Source of the DNA: Nocardioidaceae bacterium
GTDB taxonomy: Bacteria; Actinomycetota; Actinomycetes; Propionibacteriales; Nocardioidaceae
Length of the DNA: 38,718 nt
Assembly: GCA_009780515.1 (NCBI GenBank)
Contig: WQZX01000032.1
Span: 1-38,718, forward strand
Direction of reading: 5' to 3'
Shown: one piece after another, positions 16,304 through 25,627 of the stretch
Layout of the letters: every line of letters begins with the position of its first letter
Position numbering within the stretch: position 1 is the stretch's first letter
Notes under the pieces: model-generated
What the model saw: the letters and a program-made list of their open reading frames with translations, nothing else
The model's database searches: none
Told to the model about the DNA's origin: nothing
Program-made: the position numbers and the translations under genes

Positions 16304-16337
16304 CGGGCACACGATGGCGGTCCGCCGCGGTCACTCG
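16281..16337. repeat. Hairpin 2 flanking the nuclease-like gene
   Basis: CGAGTGACCGC (16281-16291) pairs with GCGGTCACTCG (16327-16337), and inside it GGACC (16295-16299) pairs with GGTCC (16319-16323). The left arm lies in the last codons of the nuclease-like gene. The arm sequence is the same as in the hairpin at 15156-15214. Confidence 0.65.
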
Positions 16338-16423
16338 GATCGGACGACGGGGTGTGACGTCGATCGCTGTCCGTGGCGCGGCCAGGAATCGGACCGCGTC
16401 GGCGGGCGCCCTAGGCTGGGTGC

Positions 16424-16867
16424 GTGCTGAAGATCGACCAGGCGACGTACGACGCCATCGTCGCGCACGCCAAGCGGGACCACCCGGTCGAGGCGTGTGG
16501 CGTGGTGGCGGGGCCGCTGGGCAGCGACCGGCCGGCGCGGTTCGTCGAGATGGTCAACGCGGCGGGCAGCCCGACGTTCTACGAGTACGACTCCACCGAC
16601 CTGCTGGAGCTGTACAAGGAGATGGACGACCGCGACGAGGAGCCGGTGGTCATCTACCACTCCCACACCGCGACCGAGGCCTACCCGAGCGTCACCGACA
16701 TCAACCTGGCGGGCGAGCCCGGGGCGCACTACGTGCTGGTCAGCACACGCGAGCACGGGAATAACGAGGGGCCTGTCGAGTTCAGGTCCTACAGAATCGT
16801 CGACGGCGAGGTGACCGAGGAACCGGTCGAGGTCGTCGCCGCAACCAACACCGAGGAGAACCGCTGA
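16424..16867 (+). CDS. mec: JAMM/MPN+ metallopeptidase Mec (M67 family)
   Basis: A 147-residue zinc isopeptidase-like enzyme. The JAMM motif is HSHTATEAYPSVTD (HxH, Ser, Asp), with the supporting Glu in VEACGVVAG near residue 23. In M. tuberculosis the equivalent Mec cleaves cysteine from the CysO-Cys adduct, releasing cysteine and CysO. Here mec, cysO and cysM follow in the same order, so that role is well supported. GTG 16424 comes 6 nt after TAGGCT (16412-16417), indicating a leaderless operon start. Confidence 0.93.
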   Translation: MLKIDQATYDAIVAHAKRDHPVEACGVVAGPLGSDRPARFVEMVNAAGSPTFYEYDSTDLLELYKEMDDRDEEPVVIYHSHTATEAYPSVTDINLAGEPGAHYVLVSTREHGNNEGPVEFRSYRIVDGEVTEEPVEVVAATNTEENR

Positions 16868-16868
16868 C

Positions 16869-18186
<1,318 letters not shown>

Positions 18187-18237
18187 GTTCGGTCGCGGGA
18201 TGCGCAGGGTGAGCCGCGCAGCGCTTAGGCTGTGACC

Positions 18238-19047
18238 GTGTTGCGCCAGGGAGACGTCACGGAGGACGTGCCGACCGACGGCATGCTCCTCACCGTGATC
18301 GGGTGCTCCGGCTCCTATCCCGGACCCGACTCGCCGGCGAGCTGCTACCTCGTCCAGGCGAGGTCTCCCGAGGAGCCCGACCGCACCTGGAGCCTGGTCC
18401 TGGACATGGGCAACGGCGCGCTCGGCCTGCTCCAGCGCTACGTCGACCCGCTGGCCGTCGACGCGGTGCTGCTCAGCCACCTGCACGCCGACCACTGCGT
18501 CGACATGACCAGCTACTACGTCCTGCGCAAGTACCACCCGACCGGCTGCCAGCCGCGGATCCCCGTCTACGGTCCGAAGGGCACCGCGCGACGCCTGGCC
18601 CGCGCCTACGACCTGCCGCGCAAGCCGGGCATGCGCGAGGAGTTCATCTTCCGCACCTACGGCCGCACCTTCACTGTCGGGCCGTTCACGGTCGAGTCCT
18701 TCGAGGTCGACCACCCCGTCCCGGCGTACGGCATGCGGATCAGCGCCAACGGCAAGGTGCTCGCCTACAGCGGTGACACCGGTCCGGTCCCGGCGCTCCA
18801 CGACCTGGCCACCGACGCGGACCTGTTCCTCTGCGAGGCGTCGTTCCGGCACGGCGACGACAACCCGCCTAGCCTGCACCTGACCGGCGTCGAGGCCGGC
18901 GAGTACGCCGCCAAGGCCCACGCCGCGCGCCTCGTCGTCACCCACATCCCGCCCTGGCATGACGGCGACGCGATCTACGCCGAGGCCGAGGCCGTCTTCC
19001 CGGGTCCGTGCGACCGGGCCGCGACGGGCGCCGTCTACCGCATCTGA
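18238..19047 (+). CDS. MBL-fold hydrolase, Rv1339-like phosphodiesterase
   Basis: A 269-residue metallo-beta-lactamase-fold protein with the metal motif SHLHADHC, the later YSGDTGPVP and a C-terminal HIPPWHD. Gene order (after cysM, before rph) and sequence match M. tuberculosis Rv1339, reported to act as an atypical class II cyclic-AMP phosphodiesterase; transfer of that activity here is inference. In M. tuberculosis rhomboid and murI genes lie between cysM and this gene; both are missing here. GTG 18238 follows TAGGCT (18226-18231) by 6 nt and is preferred over GTG 18232. Confidence 0.88.
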   Translation: MLRQGDVTEDVPTDGMLLTVIGCSGSYPGPDSPASCYLVQARSPEEPDRTWSLVLDMGNGALGLLQRYVDPLAVDAVLLSHLHADHCVDMTSYYVLRKYHPTGCQPRIPVYGPKGTARRLARAYDLPRKPGMREEFIFRTYGRTFTVGPFTVESFEVDHPVPAYGMRISANGKVLAYSGDTGPVPALHDLATDADLFLCEASFRHGDDNPPSLHLTGVEAGEYAAKAHAARLVVTHIPPWHDGDAIYAEAEAVFPGPCDRAATGAVYRI

Positions 19048-19106
19048 GCGCCCGCCACGATCATTTGTCGCCCCGAACCTCGCCGCTATGAGGCAGGCTG
19101 GGCGCC

Positions 19107-20018
19107 ATGATCACGGTCGACCACCTGACCAAGACCTACGGCGCCTTCGCCGCGGTCGACGACGTCAGCTTCCAATGCCGACCCGGCCGGGTGACCGGCT
19201 TCCTCGGCCCGAACGGTGCGGGCAAGTCCACGACGATGCGGGTGATGGTGGGCCTGACGCCGCCGACGCGCGGCAGCGTCACCATCGGCGGCGTCAAGTA
19301 CGCCGACATCCCCAACCCGGGTCGCCACGTCGGTGTGCTCCTCGACGCGTCCGCGCAGCACAAGGGCCGCACCGGCCGCGAGATCCTGCGCCTGGCCGCG
19401 ATGACGATGGGGCTGCCCGGCCAGCGGGTGGACCAGATGCTCGAGGTCGTCGGCCTGACCCCGACCGAGTCCAAGCGACGCCTGCGCAACTACTCGCTCG
19501 GCATGATGCAGCGCCTCGGCATCGCCCACGCGCTGCTCGGCGATCCGCAGGTGCTCATCCTCGACGAGCCGGCCAACGGCCTGGACCCCGCCGGCATCCG
19601 CTGGATGCGCAGCCTGCTCAAGGAGTACGCCGACCGCGGCGGCACGGTCCTGCTCTCCAGCCACCTCCTCAACGAGGTCGAGCTGATCGCCGACGAGATG
19701 ATCCTGATCGGACAGGGGCGGATCGTCGCCCACGGCGACAAGGCAGCCCTCCTCGCCAGCCGCCGCGGCACCGCCACGTCGCTGGTCACATCCCTGGACA
19801 ACCACGCGCTCGGCACCGCGCTCGCGGGCGCCGGGTTCGGCGTACAGCCTCGTGGGCACGGCCTCCAGGTCGGCGCCACCACCGAGCAGGTCGGCCGGGT
19901 CGCGCTCTCGGCGCAGGTCGTGCTGACCGACCTGCGTGACGGCGGCGCGACCCTGGAGGACCTCTTCCTCGAGCTCACCTCAACCGCCCAGCGCGACGCG
20001 ATCGGAGCGACCTCATGA
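19107..20018 (+). CDS. ABC transporter ATP-binding protein
   Basis: A 303-residue ABC ATPase. Walker A is GPNGAGKST (residues 34-42), the signature is YSLGMMQR, Walker B is VLILDEPANGLDP and the switch His is in LLSSHLLNEVE. The C-terminal 80 residues resemble the accessory part of bacitracin- or antibiotic-type exporters. The partner permease overlaps by 4 bp. Start ATG 19107 lies 7 nt after CAGGCT (19094-19099). The transported substrate is unknown. Confidence 0.93.
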   Translation: MITVDHLTKTYGAFAAVDDVSFQCRPGRVTGFLGPNGAGKSTTMRVMVGLTPPTRGSVTIGGVKYADIPNPGRHVGVLLDASAQHKGRTGREILRLAAMTMGLPGQRVDQMLEVVGLTPTESKRRLRNYSLGMMQRLGIAHALLGDPQVLILDEPANGLDPAGIRWMRSLLKEYADRGGTVLLSSHLLNEVELIADEMILIGQGRIVAHGDKAALLASRRGTATSLVTSLDNHALGTALAGAGFGVQPRGHGLQVGATTEQVGRVALSAQVVLTDLRDGGATLEDLFLELTSTAQRDAIGATS

Positions 20019-20881
20019 CCAGCACGCCGCTGACCCCCGGCACGCCCCCGCCGCCTCCCCCTCCGCCGCCGCCCGGCGCCGCGCAGGCGCCGATGCTCAA
20101 CGTGAGCGACACCTCCGGGATCCCGTTCTGGCGCCTGGTGCTCGTCGAGTTCCGCAAGTCCTACGACACCCGTGCGGGGATGTGGCTGCTGATCGCCATC
20201 GGCATCCTGGTCGGACTCGTCGAGGCGTTCGTCCTGATCATGTCGCTGGTGCACAGCTCGCAGGTCTACCTGACCGACTTCGGCTTCATCGGCACGGGCC
20301 TCGGCTCGCTGCTGCTGCCCGTGCTCGCGGTGATGCTGGTGACCACCGAGTGGAGCCAGCGCAGCGCGATGGTGAGCTTCGCCCTCGAGCCGAGGCGGAT
20401 CAAGATCGTGATGGCCAAGTGGTTGGTCGCGATCGTCTGGGTGCTGGTCACCCTGGTGGTCATGTGGGCGTTCGCCGTCGTCATGACCGCGATCGCCGCC
20501 GTCGCCCAGCCCGACCTCACCAGCTGGTCCGGCACCTCCGGCTCGCTGCCCGCCTTCCTCCCCACCGTCCTCGACCAGATCCTGACGATGACGATCGGCT
20601 TCGCGCTCGGGGCCCTGCTGCTGAACACGCCGGCCGCCATCGTCGTCTTCTTCCTCTACTGGTACCTCCTGCCCGGCGTGCTGGCCGCGATCGGTGCGAT
20701 CCGTCCGTGGCTCGCCCACGCCCTGGAGTGGATCAACTTCCGGGTCGCGATGTCGCCGTTCCTCGACGGCAGCATCCACACGGGGGAGCAGTGGGGGAAG
20801 ATCCTGGTCTCTGCGTTCCTGTGGATCGCCCTTCCGCTCGGCTTCGGCATCTGGCGGATCCTGCGGGCCGAGGTGAAGTAG
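20015..20881 (+). CDS. ABC transporter permease
   Basis: A 288-residue membrane protein with about six helices, of the ABC-2 type that pairs with single exporter ATPases. After a short head comes a run of ten prolines (PPPPPPPPPP), then FWRLVLVEFRKSYDTRAGMWLLIAIGILVGLV. TTEWSQRSAMVSFALEP is the typical loop of this permease group. ATG 20015 overlaps the ATPase stop (ATGA). A hairpin at 20895-20921 ends the operon. Confidence 0.9.
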   Translation: MTSTPLTPGTPPPPPPPPPPGAAQAPMLNVSDTSGIPFWRLVLVEFRKSYDTRAGMWLLIAIGILVGLVEAFVLIMSLVHSSQVYLTDFGFIGTGLGSLLLPVLAVMLVTTEWSQRSAMVSFALEPRRIKIVMAKWLVAIVWVLVTLVVMWAFAVVMTAIAAVAQPDLTSWSGTSGSLPAFLPTVLDQILTMTIGFALGALLLNTPAAIVVFFLYWYLLPGVLAAIGAIRPWLAHALEWINFRVAMSPFLDGSIHTGEQWGKILVSAFLWIALPLGFGIWRILRAEVK

Positions 20882-20894
20882 TCACCGAGGGTTG

Positions 20895-20921
20895 CCGGAC
20901 ACGTCACCTGGGCGTGTCCGG
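20895..20921 (+). terminator. Terminator hairpin after the ABC operon
   Basis: CCGGACACG (20895-20903) pairs with CGTGTCCGG (20913-20921) around a 9-nt loop, 13 nt after the permease stop. There is no T run. Confidence 0.65.
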
Positions 20922-20951
20922 TCGGTATCCGGCGCCGCCACGCTGAGGGCC

Positions 20952-21710
20952 GTGACCAGCGGATACCTGCGGTTTGCGGCTCTGGGAGACTCCACGACGG
21001 TCGGCGTCGGCGACCGGATCCAGGGCGGCGGCTGGCGCGGGTGGGCTCGCCTGCTCGCCGAGTCGCTGTCGGCGTCCTACGACGTGTCCTTCTGCAACCT
21101 CGCGATCTCCGGCGCGACCACCACCGTGGTGCGTGAGCAGCAGCTCGCCGCCGCGGTGACGCACCGGCCCGACCTGGCCTCGCTCGTGGTCGGGATCAAC
21201 GACACGCTCCGGTCGACCTGGGACCCGGTGCGGGTGCGCGACGACCTGTTCGCGATCGGCGGGCGGCTCGCCGCCGAGGGGGCCACGCTGGTGACGCTGC
21301 GCTTCCACGACCACGGCGAGCTGCTCGGGCTCCCCGGCTTCCTGCGGCGCCCGCTGCGCCAGCGCATCGACCAGGTCAACGCGGCGTACGACGACCTGCA
21401 CGCGGCGTACGGCGGGGTCCGGCTCGACCTGGGCGGCAGGGCGGAGCTGACCCGGCGCGACTGCTGGTCGGTGGACCGGTTCCACCCCTCCGAGATCGGT
21501 CACCGCGCGCTCGCGATCGCGGTGGCCGGCGCGCTGGGCGAGGCGGGCTGGGACGTCGTACCTCCCGGTGCGGCTCCGGACGGCGGCATGCCCCGCACCT
21601 GGCGCAGCGACGCGGTCTGGATGCTCGCGGAGGGCGCGCCCTGGGTCGGGCGACGGGCGCGCGACCTCGGGCCGTGGGCGGTGCGGAGGGCTGTCGCCGC
21701 CGCCCGATAA
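20952..21710 (+). CDS. SGNH/GDSL hydrolase
   Basis: A 252-residue lipase/esterase-type enzyme. Block I is [12 protein letters not shown] with the catalytic Ser, block II-like NLAISGATT, block [12 protein letters not shown] with the oxyanion Asn, and the catalytic Asp-His pair is in [10 protein letters not shown]. No signal peptide is visible, so it is likely cytoplasmic. GTG 20952 is chosen because the protein similarity starts there; no strong ribosome site is seen. The stop codon TAA forms part of TAACTT, a likely -10 for rph. Confidence 0.9.
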   Translation: MTSGYLRFAALGDSTTVGVGDRIQGGGWRGWARLLAESLSASYDVSFCNLAISGATTTVVREQQLAAAVTHRPDLASLVVGINDTLRSTWDPVRVRDDLFAIGGRLAAEGATLVTLRFHDHGELLGLPGFLRRPLRQRIDQVNAAYDDLHAAYGGVRLDLGGRAELTRRDCWSVDRFHPSEIGHRALAIAVAGALGEAGWDVVPPGAAPDGGMPRTWRSDAVWMLAEGAPWVGRRARDLGPWAVRRAVAAAR

Positions 21711-21720
21711 CTTTGGGGTC

Positions 21721-22428
21721 ATGACGACCCGCGAGGACGGCCGCGCCGACGACGAGCTGCGCCCCATCAAGATCACCCGCAACTGGCTCGACAACCCCGC
21801 CGGCTCGGTGCTGGTCGAGTTCGGCAAGACGCGGGTCCTCTGCTGCGCCTCCGCGCAGGAGGGCGTGCCGCGGTGGCGCAAGGGCTCGGGTCTCGGCTGG
21901 GTGACGGCCGAGTACTCCATGCTGCCGGCGTCCACGAACACCCGCTCGGACCGCGAGTCGGTCAAGGGCCGCATCGGTGGCCGCACCCACGAGATCTCGC
22001 GCCTCGTCGGCCGCTCGCTGCGCGCGGTCATCGACAACGCCAAGCTCGGCGAGAATACCATCCAGCTCGACTGCGACGTCCTCCAGGCCGACGGCGGGAC
22101 CCGCACCGCCGCCATCACCGGTGCGTACGTCGCCCTGGCCGATGCCTGTGCCAAGCTCGGCGTCCCGGAGGCGCTGACCGGCTCGGTCGCCGCCGTCAGC
22201 GTCGGCATCATCGACGGCCTCCCGCGGCTCGACCTGCCCTACGTCGAGGACGTCCGCGCCGAGACCGACATGAACATCGTGATGACCGGCGACGGCAAGT
22301 TCGTCGAGGTGCAGGGCACGGCCGAGGGCGCCGCGTTCGACCGCGCCGAGCTCGACGCCCTGCTTGCGCTGGGTGTGAAGGGCTGCGCCGACCTCACCCG
22401 CCTGCAGCAGGAAGCGCTGTCGTCGTGA
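21721..22428 (+). CDS. rph: Ribonuclease PH
   Basis: A 235-residue phosphorolytic 3'-5' exoribonuclease that trims tRNA 3' ends. Family hallmarks are [54 protein letters not shown], the phosphate-binding [18 protein letters not shown] and [27 protein letters not shown] (21708-21713) is 7 nt before ATG 21721. Its stop overlaps the rdgB start (GTGA), the standard pairing. Confidence 0.96.
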   Translation: MTTREDGRADDELRPIKITRNWLDNPAGSVLVEFGKTRVLCCASAQEGVPRWRKGSGLGWVTAEYSMLPASTNTRSDRESVKGRIGGRTHEISRLVGRSLRAVIDNAKLGENTIQLDCDVLQADGGTRTAAITGAYVALADACAKLGVPEALTGSVAAVSVGIIDGLPRLDLPYVEDVRAETDMNIVMTGDGKFVEVQGTAEGAAFDRAELDALLALGVKGCADLTRLQQEALSS

Positions 22429-23090
22429 CCCGGGTCCTCGTCGCGTCGGGCAACGCCAAGAAGGTGCTCGAGATGGAGCGCATCCTGTCCGCGCACCTGC
22501 CGGGCATCGAGGTCGTCGGTCTCGCGGACGTCCCGGCCTACGACGAGCCCGTCGAGGACCAGCCGACGTTCGCCGGCAACGCGCTGCTCAAGGCGCGGGC
22601 CGGTCTCGCCGCGACCGGTCTCGCGACCATCGCCGACGACTCGGGCCTCTGCGTCGACGCGCTCAACGGCATGCCCGGCGTGCTGTCGGCGCGCTGGAGC
22701 GGTCAACCCACCCTCCGAGACGGCTCGCCCCTCGCCTCCTCAGGGACCGGCAGGGCCGAGCTTCGCTCGGAGACCGACGCGCGCAACAACCGGCTGCTGC
22801 TCGACCAGCTCCACGACGTACCCGACGAGCGACGGGGCGCCCACTTCACCTGTTCCATCGCGTTCGTGCGGCCCGACGGCGAGGAGCTCGTCGTCGAGGG
22901 CCGGATGGACGGTCGCGTCCTCCGTGAGCAGCGGGGCAGCGGCGGGTTCGGCTACGACGTGCTGTTCGAGGCCGACGACCACCCGGGCGCCACCACCGCC
23001 GAGCTGTCCCGTGAGGACAAGGACGCGATCTCCCACCGCGGCAAGGCGCTGCGCGAGATCGCCCCGCAGGTCGTCGCCCTCCTCGGCTGA
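22425..23090 (+). CDS. rdgB: RdgB/HAM1 family non-canonical purine NTP pyrophosphatase
   Basis: A 221-residue nucleotide-pool sanitising enzyme that hydrolyses ITP, dITP and XTP. Motifs are [61 protein letters not shown] and [13 protein letters not shown]. The usual length is about 200 residues; this protein is longer because 25 codons (22701-22775) of repeat-like DNA replace the short loop after SARWSG and before the Asn-Leu-Leu region ([11 protein letters not shown]). The frame stays open and all catalytic motifs are intact. GTG 22425 overlaps the rph stop. Confidence 0.94.
   Translation: MTRVLVASGNAKKVLEMERILSAHLPGIEVVGLADVPAYDEPVEDQPTFAGNALLKARAGLAATGLATIADDSGLCVDALNGMPGVLSARWSGQPTLRDGSPLASSGTGRAELRSETDARNNRLLLDQLHDVPDERRGAHFTCSIAFVRPDGEELVVEGRMDGRVLREQRGSGGFGYDVLFEADDHPGATTAELSREDKDAISHRGKALREIAPQVVALLG
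22701..22775. repeat. Dispersed-type repeat inserted in frame in rdgB
   Basis: A 75-bp segment begins GGTC and ends GACC and on the minus strand contains GGTCCCTGAGGAGGCG and CGTCTCGGAGGGTGGGTTG. I recall this wording from repeats commonly found between genes in Nocardioides genomes; this was not searched. Its length is 25 codons with no stop, so translation continues through it. Confidence 0.6.
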
Positions 23091-23104
23091 GGTCAGGGCG
23101 CGAG

Positions 23105-23178
23105 TGCGCCCGGTGAGACTCGAACTCACACTGATACGGACCTAAACCGTAGGCCTCTGCCAATTGGGCTACGGGCGC
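23105..23178 (-). tRNA. tRNA with anticodon TAG (Leu by codon, class I shape)
   Basis: The cloverleaf is complete: acceptor GCGCCCG/CGGGCGC, anticodon stem TACGG/CCGTA with loop TTTAGGT (anticodon TAG at 23144-23142), T arm GTGAG TTCGAGT CTCAC and discriminator A. Anticodon UAG reads CUA/CUG, that is leucine, but bacterial tRNA-Leu normally has a long variable arm and this one has only five bases (TCAGT). The D stem has one mismatch. CCA is not encoded. A -10-like TAGACT is at 23193-23188. It lies downstream of rdgB, convergent with it. Amino-acid identity is therefore uncertain. Confidence 0.82.
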
Positions 23179-23203
23179 GTGGCCCCGAGTCTAGTGACGC
23201 GCG

Positions 23204-24457
23204 TCAGCGCCACTTCCAGCCGCTGAGGAAGCTGTCGAACACCGAGCTCTGGGTGGCGTCGCCGTCGCGGAAGGTGAACACGACCGTGTAGCCGGTGCCG
23301 TTGTGGATCACGAGGTACGCCGTCTGCTGCAGGGTCGTGCCGTTCTGCGAGCGGGTCACGTCGGCGCCGATCGCGCGCTCACCGTCGATCTGACGGTCGG
23401 GGATCTTGGTGACGTTGGCGCTCGGGTCGGAGTCCTTGAGGCCGTTCTGCCAGTTCGACCGGACGTCCTCGGGGTTGGTCACCCCGATAGAGCTGCTCTC
23501 CGCGATGGCGACGTTCGAGGTGGAGCTCGCGACGGACGAGGAGTTGACCGCGAGGCGGTCCAGGCCGGGGGCGGAGCTGCTGCTCTTGGTCTGGTCGGTC
23601 CAGCCCTGCGGCATCGTCACGGTGTAGCCGGTGCCGTGCAGGACCGGCCCCTTGGCCACCGGCGCCGAGCCGGACGCCGACGGGCCGGACGCCGACGGGC
23701 CGGTGTGGCCGGGGTTGTTGCCGCTCCCGCCGCTGCTCGCGACGATCGCGATCACCACGACCGCGACGATCAGCACCAGCGCGCCCGCGACGAGCCCGAC
23801 GATCAGCCCGGTCCGGTTCTTCTTGGCCGGCTGCTGCTGCCACGAGCCGTACGCCGGCCCGCCGGCCTGCGGGTAGCCGTAGCCGCCGTAGCCGGCCGGA
23901 GCGCCGCTGGGCGCGGACGACACCGGCTGCTGCGAGCTGCCAGGGGCGGGCGGCGGGGGCGGGGCCGGGTTGGAGCTCGGCGCGCCGTACCCGGGCCAGC
24001 CGGGCGGCGACTGCATCGGTGACTGCATCGGTGACTGCATCGGTGACTGTCGGATCGACGTCGAGTCGGGACCCGAGGTCGGGGCGGAGGTGTGGGAGGC
24101 CGGTCCGTCGCTCGGGGCCAGGCTGGTCACGAGGTCCTCGGGGATCCGGCCGAGCGCGAAGCCCAGGACCGCGCACGCCCACTGGCAGCCGCGGTTGTCG
24201 CTGCTGCCGCGCTCGCGGGCGAGCCGCTGACCTGCCGACTCAACGGCCGCGCCGGGGCTGGCGCCGCTGTCGAGCATGCTCAGCATGCCGTCGAGCGCGC
24301 CGAGCCGCACGGCATCGGTCAGGAGGTTGATCGTGCCCGAGGTCGCCGTACCTTCGTCGAGGTAGTCGTCGAGGGCGCCACGGAACGCGCCGGCGTCGTG
24401 GAACAGCGCCTCGGCGTGGTCGCGAGCGAGATCGGCGAGGGCGTTGGCGAGTTCCAT
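23204..24457 (-). CDS. Proline-rich single-pass membrane protein, unknown function
   Basis: A 417-residue protein in three parts. Residues 1-115 form a soluble helical domain (ELANALADLARDHAEALFHD). Then comes a Pro/Ser/Gln/Gly-rich cytoplasmic linker with SPMQ three times and a Gly-Tyr tract. A membrane helix TGLIVGLVAGALVLIVAVVVIAIV is followed by a Ser/Gly/Pro spacer and an extracellular domain (GTGYTVTMPQGWTDQTK...TAYLVIHNGTGYTVVFTF). The C-terminal part resembles LpqN/PsbP-like or DUF-type actinobacterial surface domains, but I cannot name it. AAGGAG precedes ATG 24457. Confidence 0.8.
   Translation of the reverse strand: MELANALADLARDHAEALFHDAGAFRGALDDYLDEGTATSGTINLLTDAVRLGALDGMLSMLDSGASPGAAVESAGQRLARERGSSDNRGCQWACAVLGFALGRIPEDLVTSLAPSDGPASHTSAPTSGPDSTSIRQSPMQSPMQSPMQSPPGWPGYGAPSSNPAPPPPPAPGSSQQPVSSAPSGAPAGYGGYGYPQAGGPAYGSWQQQPAKKNRTGLIVGLVAGALVLIVAVVVIAIVASSGGSGNNPGHTGPSASGPSASGSAPVAKGPVLHGTGYTVTMPQGWTDQTKSSSSAPGLDRLAVNSSSVASSTSNVAIAESSSIGVTNPEDVRSNWQNGLKDSDPSANVTKIPDRQIDGERAIGADVTRSQNGTTLQQTAYLVIHNGTGYTVVFTFRDGDATQSSVFDSFLSGWKWR
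24009..24044. repeat. Three tandem 12-bp repeats inside the proline-rich protein gene
   Basis: GACTGCATCGGT occurs three times without interruption, encoding SPMQ repeats on the minus strand. A further partial unit follows. Copy number may vary between strains. Confidence 0.88.
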
Positions 24458-24476
24458 CGGGCTCCTTACGGGTGGG

Positions 24477-24965
24477 TCAGCCGGCCAGGCCGAGATCCTT
24501 GCGCAGCTTCGCGACGTGGCCGGTGGCCTTCACGTTGTACTGCGCCAGGGAGATCGTTGCGTCGTGCTCAACGACGAAGGTGGACCGAATGACACCCTCG
24601 ACGACCTTTCCGTACAACTTCTTCTCGCCGTACGCCGCGTAGGCCCGATGCACCTCGAGGTCGGGATCGGACAGCAGCGTGATGGTCAGGCCGTCGCGCT
24701 CGCGGAACTTCGCCAGCTTGGCCGGCGTGTCCTTGGAGATGCCGACGACCGTGTAGCCGGCCGCCTGGAGGGAGTCCAGCGAGTCGGTGAAGTCGCAGGC
24801 CTGCTTGGTGCAGCCGGGCGTCATCGCGGCGGGGTAGAAGTACACGATCACGCGGCCGCCGTCGGGGAGCCCGGCGCGGACGTCGGAGAGCGATACCGAC
24901 GCGCCGGTGTCGTCGGTGAGGGTGAAGTCGGGGGCCGGGTCGCCGGGGGCGAGGCGTGCGGTCAT
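24477..24965 (-). CDS. bcp: Thioredoxin-dependent thiol peroxidase (Bcp/PrxQ)
   Basis: A 162-residue peroxiredoxin reducing hydrogen peroxide and organic peroxides. The active site is VIVYFYPAAMTPGCTKQACDF, with the peroxidatic Cys in PGCT and the resolving Cys five residues later, the PrxQ layout. GISKDTPAKLAKFRERDGLTITLLSD and YGEKKLYGK are also typical. ATG 24965 is 6 nt after AATGAT on the minus strand, so the message may be leaderless. It is divergent from the DUF3618 gene. Confidence 0.95.
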   Translation of the reverse strand: MTARLAPGDPAPDFTLTDDTGASVSLSDVRAGLPDGGRVIVYFYPAAMTPGCTKQACDFTDSLDSLQAAGYTVVGISKDTPAKLAKFRERDGLTITLLSDPDLEVHRAYAAYGEKKLYGKVVEGVIRSTFVVEHDATISLAQYNVKATGHVAKLRKDLGLAG

Positions 24966-25023
24966 GGCCCCATCATTCCATCGGCGCGTCCGAGGTAGGC
25001 GCGGCGGTTGGTAGCCTGCCCTC

Positions 25024-25269
25024 GTGAGCAAGCCATCCGACATCGAGCGCGAGATCGAAGAGGCCAGGGAGCGCCTGGCCAGCACCATCGATCAGTTGCT
25101 GTACCGCTCGCACCCCAAGACCGTCATCGGCCGCGAGGTCACCGCCGTCAAGGCGCACTACGTCGACCCGGAGACGGGCCAGCCGCGCACCGACAACATC
25201 CTCAAGACAGTCGGTGGTGTGGTCGGCGTGATCGCCGCGCTCGTGGTGATCCGCAAGATCGTCAAGTGA
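25024..25269 (+). CDS. DUF3618 domain-containing protein
   Basis: An 81-residue protein of the DUF3618 family: SDIEREIEEARERLASTIDQL is the conserved amphipathic N-terminal helix, and the C-terminus is one membrane helix (VGGVVGVIAALVVIRKIVK). It probably sits in the membrane with a helical cytoplasmic part; function unknown. TAGCCT (25012-25017) is 6 nt before GTG 25024. Its stop overlaps the start of the GroES-like gene, so they are coupled. Confidence 0.88.
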   Translation: MSKPSDIEREIEEARERLASTIDQLLYRSHPKTVIGREVTAVKAHYVDPETGQPRTDNILKTVGGVVGVIAALVVIRKIVK

Positions 25270-25613
25270 GCTCGCTGCAGGCCGGCGAGCGGTCGGGGGA
25301 CACCCCGATCAAGATGCTGCACGACCGGGTCCTCTGCGAGATCGACACCGACGCCGGCGAGCGCCGGTCCTCCGGCGGCATCGTCATCCCCGCAACGGCG
25401 GCGATGGGCGGCAAGCGGCTCGCGTGGTCGCGCGTCGTCGCCGTCGGCCCGCACGCACGGGCGATCGAGTCCGGCGACCGTGTCCTCTACGACCCGGAGG
25501 ACAAGGCCGAGGTCGAGGTGCACGGCGAGGTGTACGTCGTCATGCGCGAGCGTGACGTGCACGCCGTCGCCGCCGACCGGCTCGCCGACGAGTCCACCGG
25601 CCTGTACCTCTAG
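25266..25613 (+). CDS. GroES-family (Cpn10) protein
   Basis: A 115-residue protein with the Cpn10 fold signature: KMLHDRVLCEIDTDAGERRSSGGIVIPATA, then RVVAVGPHA and SGDRVLYDPEDKAEVEVHGEVYVVMRERDVHAV. It differs from housekeeping GroES (for example no GGTEVKY) and has an extra C-terminal tail. No groEL is adjacent; the partner is the small DUF3618 membrane protein, an association also seen in other actinobacteria. It may be a divergent co-chaperonin. GTG 25266 overlaps the previous stop. Confidence 0.85.
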   Translation: MSSLQAGERSGDTPIKMLHDRVLCEIDTDAGERRSSGGIVIPATAAMGGKRLAWSRVVAVGPHARAIESGDRVLYDPEDKAEVEVHGEVYVVMRERDVHAVAADRLADESTGLYL

Positions 25614-25627
25614 CGCGGGAGCGGTCG

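Noticed and set aside
23105..23178. The TAG anticodon tRNA as a decoder of the TAG stop in the amidohydrolase gene
   Set aside because: Anticodon UAG pairs with CUA/CUG codons. Reading the UAG stop codon needs anticodon CUA, so the two observations are not linked.
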